Assembly: GCF_002220865.2 (NCBI RefSeq)
Contig: NZ_NHRJ02000015.1
Coordinates: forward strand, 36,630 to 100,629
Direction: 5' to 3'
Length of the DNA stretch: 64,000 nucleotides
From: Paenibacillus xerothermodurans
GTDB lineage: Bacteria; Bacillota; Bacilli; Paenibacillales; NBRC-103111
A program made the translations under genes and the position numbers. Below are positions 62,461 through 64,000 of the stretch, one piece after another. The first letter of the stretch is position 1. Each line of letters begins with the position of its first letter. The notes under the pieces are model-generated. The model made no database searches and was not told the origin of the DNA. It worked only from the letters and a program-made list of their open reading frames with translations.

Positions 62461-63573
62461 ATGTCAAACAGCGATGTTGCCGGTGACGCTCAACAAAGGC
62501 ATGAGCCGGTGAATAGGAATGCAAATAGCGAGGAAAACACAGTGCGGCCTGAAGCGCATCGTCGCCTGATTCTGGCGATTGAAACCAGCTGCGACGAAAC
62601 ATCAGTAGCCATTGTCGAGAACGGCACCAAGATCCTCTCGAATGTAGTGTCGAGCCAGATTGAGACTCATCGACGCTTCGGAGGCGTTGTCCCCGAGGTT
62701 GCCTCGCGCAAGCATGTGGAAAGTATTACCTGGATTATCGAGGAAGCGCTGGACAAAGCAGACGTACGACCTGGACAGCTATCAGCGATAGCCGTCACTG
62801 AAGGTCCCGGTCTGATCGGCGCGCTGTTGGTTGGTGTTGTTGCCGCGAAAACACTGGCATACGCGTTGGATCTGCCTTTGATCGGTGTTCATCATATCGC
62901 CGGCCACATTTATGCTAATCAACTGGTGCACGAGCTGCGCTATCCTCTTGTATCACTCGTTGTGTCGGGCGGGCACACCGAGTTGGTGTACGTGGAAAAA
63001 GAGGGCAGCTTCCGCATCATAGGCCAGACCAGAGACGATGCCGCGGGTGAAGCCTACGACAAAGTAGCACGCGCATTGAAGCTGCCGTATCCCGGAGGCC
63101 CTCATATCGACAGGCTGGCTCATGAAGCGGAAGAGGCACTGCCTCTGCCGCGGGCTTGGCTCGAGCCCGAGTCTTACGATTTCAGCTTCAGCGGGCTGAA
63201 ATCAGCTGTTCTGGCCGCGTTGAACCAGGCAGGCATGAAAGGCCTGCCGATTGATGCGCGCGCCGTGGCTAAGGGCTTTCAGGACTCGGTGGTCGAGGTC
63301 CTGGTTGAAAAATCGCTTCGCGCCGTGCAAGAATATGGCGCGAAGCAGCTGCTGTTGGCGGGCGGAGTAGCCGCCAACAAGGGTCTGCGGCAGCAGCTGG
63401 CCGACCGCTGCGCCTCTGCAGGGGTTCCGCTGATCGCGCCGCCGCTCAGCTTGTGTACGGACAACGCGGCGATGATAGCCGCCGCCGCGCACCTTAAGCT
63501 CGAACGGGGGCAGTTGTCCTCGCTCGAGCTTAAGGCGGATCCCGCGCTGGACCTGGAAGCGTGGTCCGTGTAA
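62461..63573 (+). CDS. tsaD: tRNA N6-adenosine threonylcarbamoyltransferase TsaD
   Basis: The 370-residue protein has all catalytic elements: [19 protein letters not shown], the metal-binding [44 protein letters not shown], and [11 protein letters not shown]. It transfers the threonylcarbamoyl group to A37 of tRNA. An N-terminal extension of about 35 hydrophilic residues precedes the usual start; AGGGGA in front of the ATG at 62461 supports it. The operon ends here with a strong terminator, and rRNA promoters follow. Confidence 0.95.
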   Translation: MSNSDVAGDAQQRHEPVNRNANSEENTVRPEAHRRLILAIETSCDETSVAIVENGTKILSNVVSSQIETHRRFGGVVPEVASRKHVESITWIIEEALDKADVRPGQLSAIAVTEGPGLIGALLVGVVAAKTLAYALDLPLIGVHHIAGHIYANQLVHELRYPLVSLVVSGGHTELVYVEKEGSFRIIGQTRDDAAGEAYDKVARALKLPYPGGPHIDRLAHEAEEALPLPRAWLEPESYDFSFSGLKSAVLAALNQAGMKGLPIDARAVAKGFQDSVVEVLVEKSLRAVQEYGAKQLLLAGGVAANKGLRQQLADRCASAGVPLIAPPLSLCTDNAAMIAAAAHLKLERGQLSSLELKADPALDLEAWSV

Positions 63574-63581
63574 ACACCCTG

Positions 63582-63607
63582 ATCGCCCGTGATTCGGGCG
63601 ATTTTTT
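63582..63607 (+). terminator. Terminator of the tsaD operon
   Basis: atcgcccg (63582-63589) pairs with cgggcgat (63595-63602) around tgatt, followed by TTTTTT. Confidence 0.93.
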
Positions 63608-63648
63608 GTTGTGTAATATATGAATAAGTATCGATTTTGAAATTAAAC

Positions 63649-63677
63649 TTGCATTCGTGAGTCAGATTTGATATATT
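63649..63677 (+). promoter_or_regulatory. rRNA operon promoter P1
   Basis: TTGCAT (63649-63654), 17-base spacer, TATATT (63672-63677). It lies about 250 bases before the 16S gene. Confidence 0.75.
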
Positions 63678-63732
63678 ACTTCTTGCGGCTTTGAGGCAGC
63701 CATGTTGGAGTGAAAAAAAGTTCTGCCATGGG

Positions 63733-63761
63733 TTGCAATTGAAGCGCAGATGTGATATATT
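63733..63761 (+). promoter_or_regulatory. rRNA operon promoter P2
   Basis: TTGCAA (63733-63738), 17-base spacer, TATATT (63756-63761). The last four spacer bases and the -10 read ttgatatatta in P1 and gtgatatatta in P2. Tandem promoters 84 bases apart are typical of Bacillales rrn operons. Confidence 0.75.
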
Positions 63762-63804
63762 AGTCAGGTCGCCTTTCACGGAGACGTTGAGGCGAATGAT
63801 GGAT

Positions 63805-63819
63805 TGCCCTTTGAAAACT
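63805..63819 (+). promoter_or_regulatory. boxA-like antitermination element of the rrn leader
   Basis: tgccctttgaaaact closely resembles the Bacillus rrn leader boxA (TGCTCTTTGAAAACT), where NusB/NusE assemble to prevent early termination. Confidence 0.7.
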
Positions 63820-63921
63820 GAACAACGAGTGAGTGTCAAATGAAGAGAATGAAAATTCTCGCTAGCATTACTTTTGAGCTTAAGACAAGCTTAGCTGATA
63901 GACCGCTGCTACGCAGCACTT

Positions 63922-64000
63922 TATTGGAGAGTTTGATCCTGGCTCAGGACGAACGCTGGCGGCGTGCCTAATACATGCAAGTCGAGCGGATCTCACCTTC
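63922..64000 (+). rRNA. rrs: 16S ribosomal RNA, 5' end (continues beyond the window)
   Basis: The 5' region is unmistakable: AGAGTTTGATCCTGGCTCAG at 63928-63947, then gacgaacgctggcggcgtgc and taatacatgcaagtcgagcg, with the Firmicutes-type start ttattggag. Only the first 79 bases are inside the window, so variable regions that would name the organism are not present. It follows the tandem promoters and boxA of an rrn operon. Confidence 0.98.

Overview
The window looks like the chromosome of an endospore-forming, Gram-positive, flagellated Bacillales species, most likely of the Paenibacillaceae (inference). Base composition is mid-GC by eye. The evidence is the set of spore genes (two CotF-type coat proteins, CwlJ, an SspH-type SASP, many small spore-type proteins), a SinI/SinR pair, SLH and copper-amine-oxidase-like stalk domains, strong AGGAGG Shine-Dalgarno sites with frequent GTG/TTG starts, and a thiL-tsaE-tsaB-rimI-tsaD operon directly upstream of a 16S rRNA gene. 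No tRNA, CRISPR array or intact transposon was seen.

Layout. 1-9 kb: the tail of one gene, a long Gly/Met/Ala tandem-repeat protein, a decayed DsbA-like gene, a large DUF2339 membrane protein, a BASS transporter and tatC-tatA. 9-20 kb: a frameshifted auxin-efflux-family carrier, ldcA-type carboxypeptidase with cwlJ, a Rieske/FAD oxidoreductase, motAB behind a SigD-like promoter, DUF3892 and CotF proteins, several very small proteins, and a frameshifted SLH/CAP protein. 20-31 kb: short monocistronic genes for redox, hydrolase, NUDIX, CDGSH, coat, PadR, sugar kinase and thymidine kinase functions. 31.5-37.5 kb: gltB, DUF4870, sinI and sinR.

37.5-52.2 kb is the most interesting part. Two divergent operons share one control region. 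The leftward one is glmS, a HEAT-repeat membrane protein, a processive-type GT2 synthase, a protein with a degenerate response-regulator receiver, and a membrane-anchored TIM-barrel glycosidase-like protein. The rightward one is a UbiA-family polyprenyl-phosphate phosphoribosyltransferase, an ArnE/SMR-like flippase, a DUF212 phosphatase, a GT-C membrane glycosyltransferase and a paralogue of the same glycosidase-like protein. Together they read as a pathway that makes an amino-sugar polymer and decorates it outside the membrane with a pentose donated by a polyprenyl phosphate, possibly under SinR control. That function is inferred.

52-64 kb: an IS91-type transposase relic, map, a HAD phosphatase, an M23 peptidase, a split LigD (ligase and polymerase as separate genes, preceded by a translationally coupled small ORF), sspH, the thiL/t6A operon, and tandem rRNA promoters leading into a 16S gene cut by the window edge.

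The window carries at least five gene disruptions: two single-base frameshifts, one in-frame TGA, and two degraded relics. The three single-base ones could be natural decay or residual assembly error.
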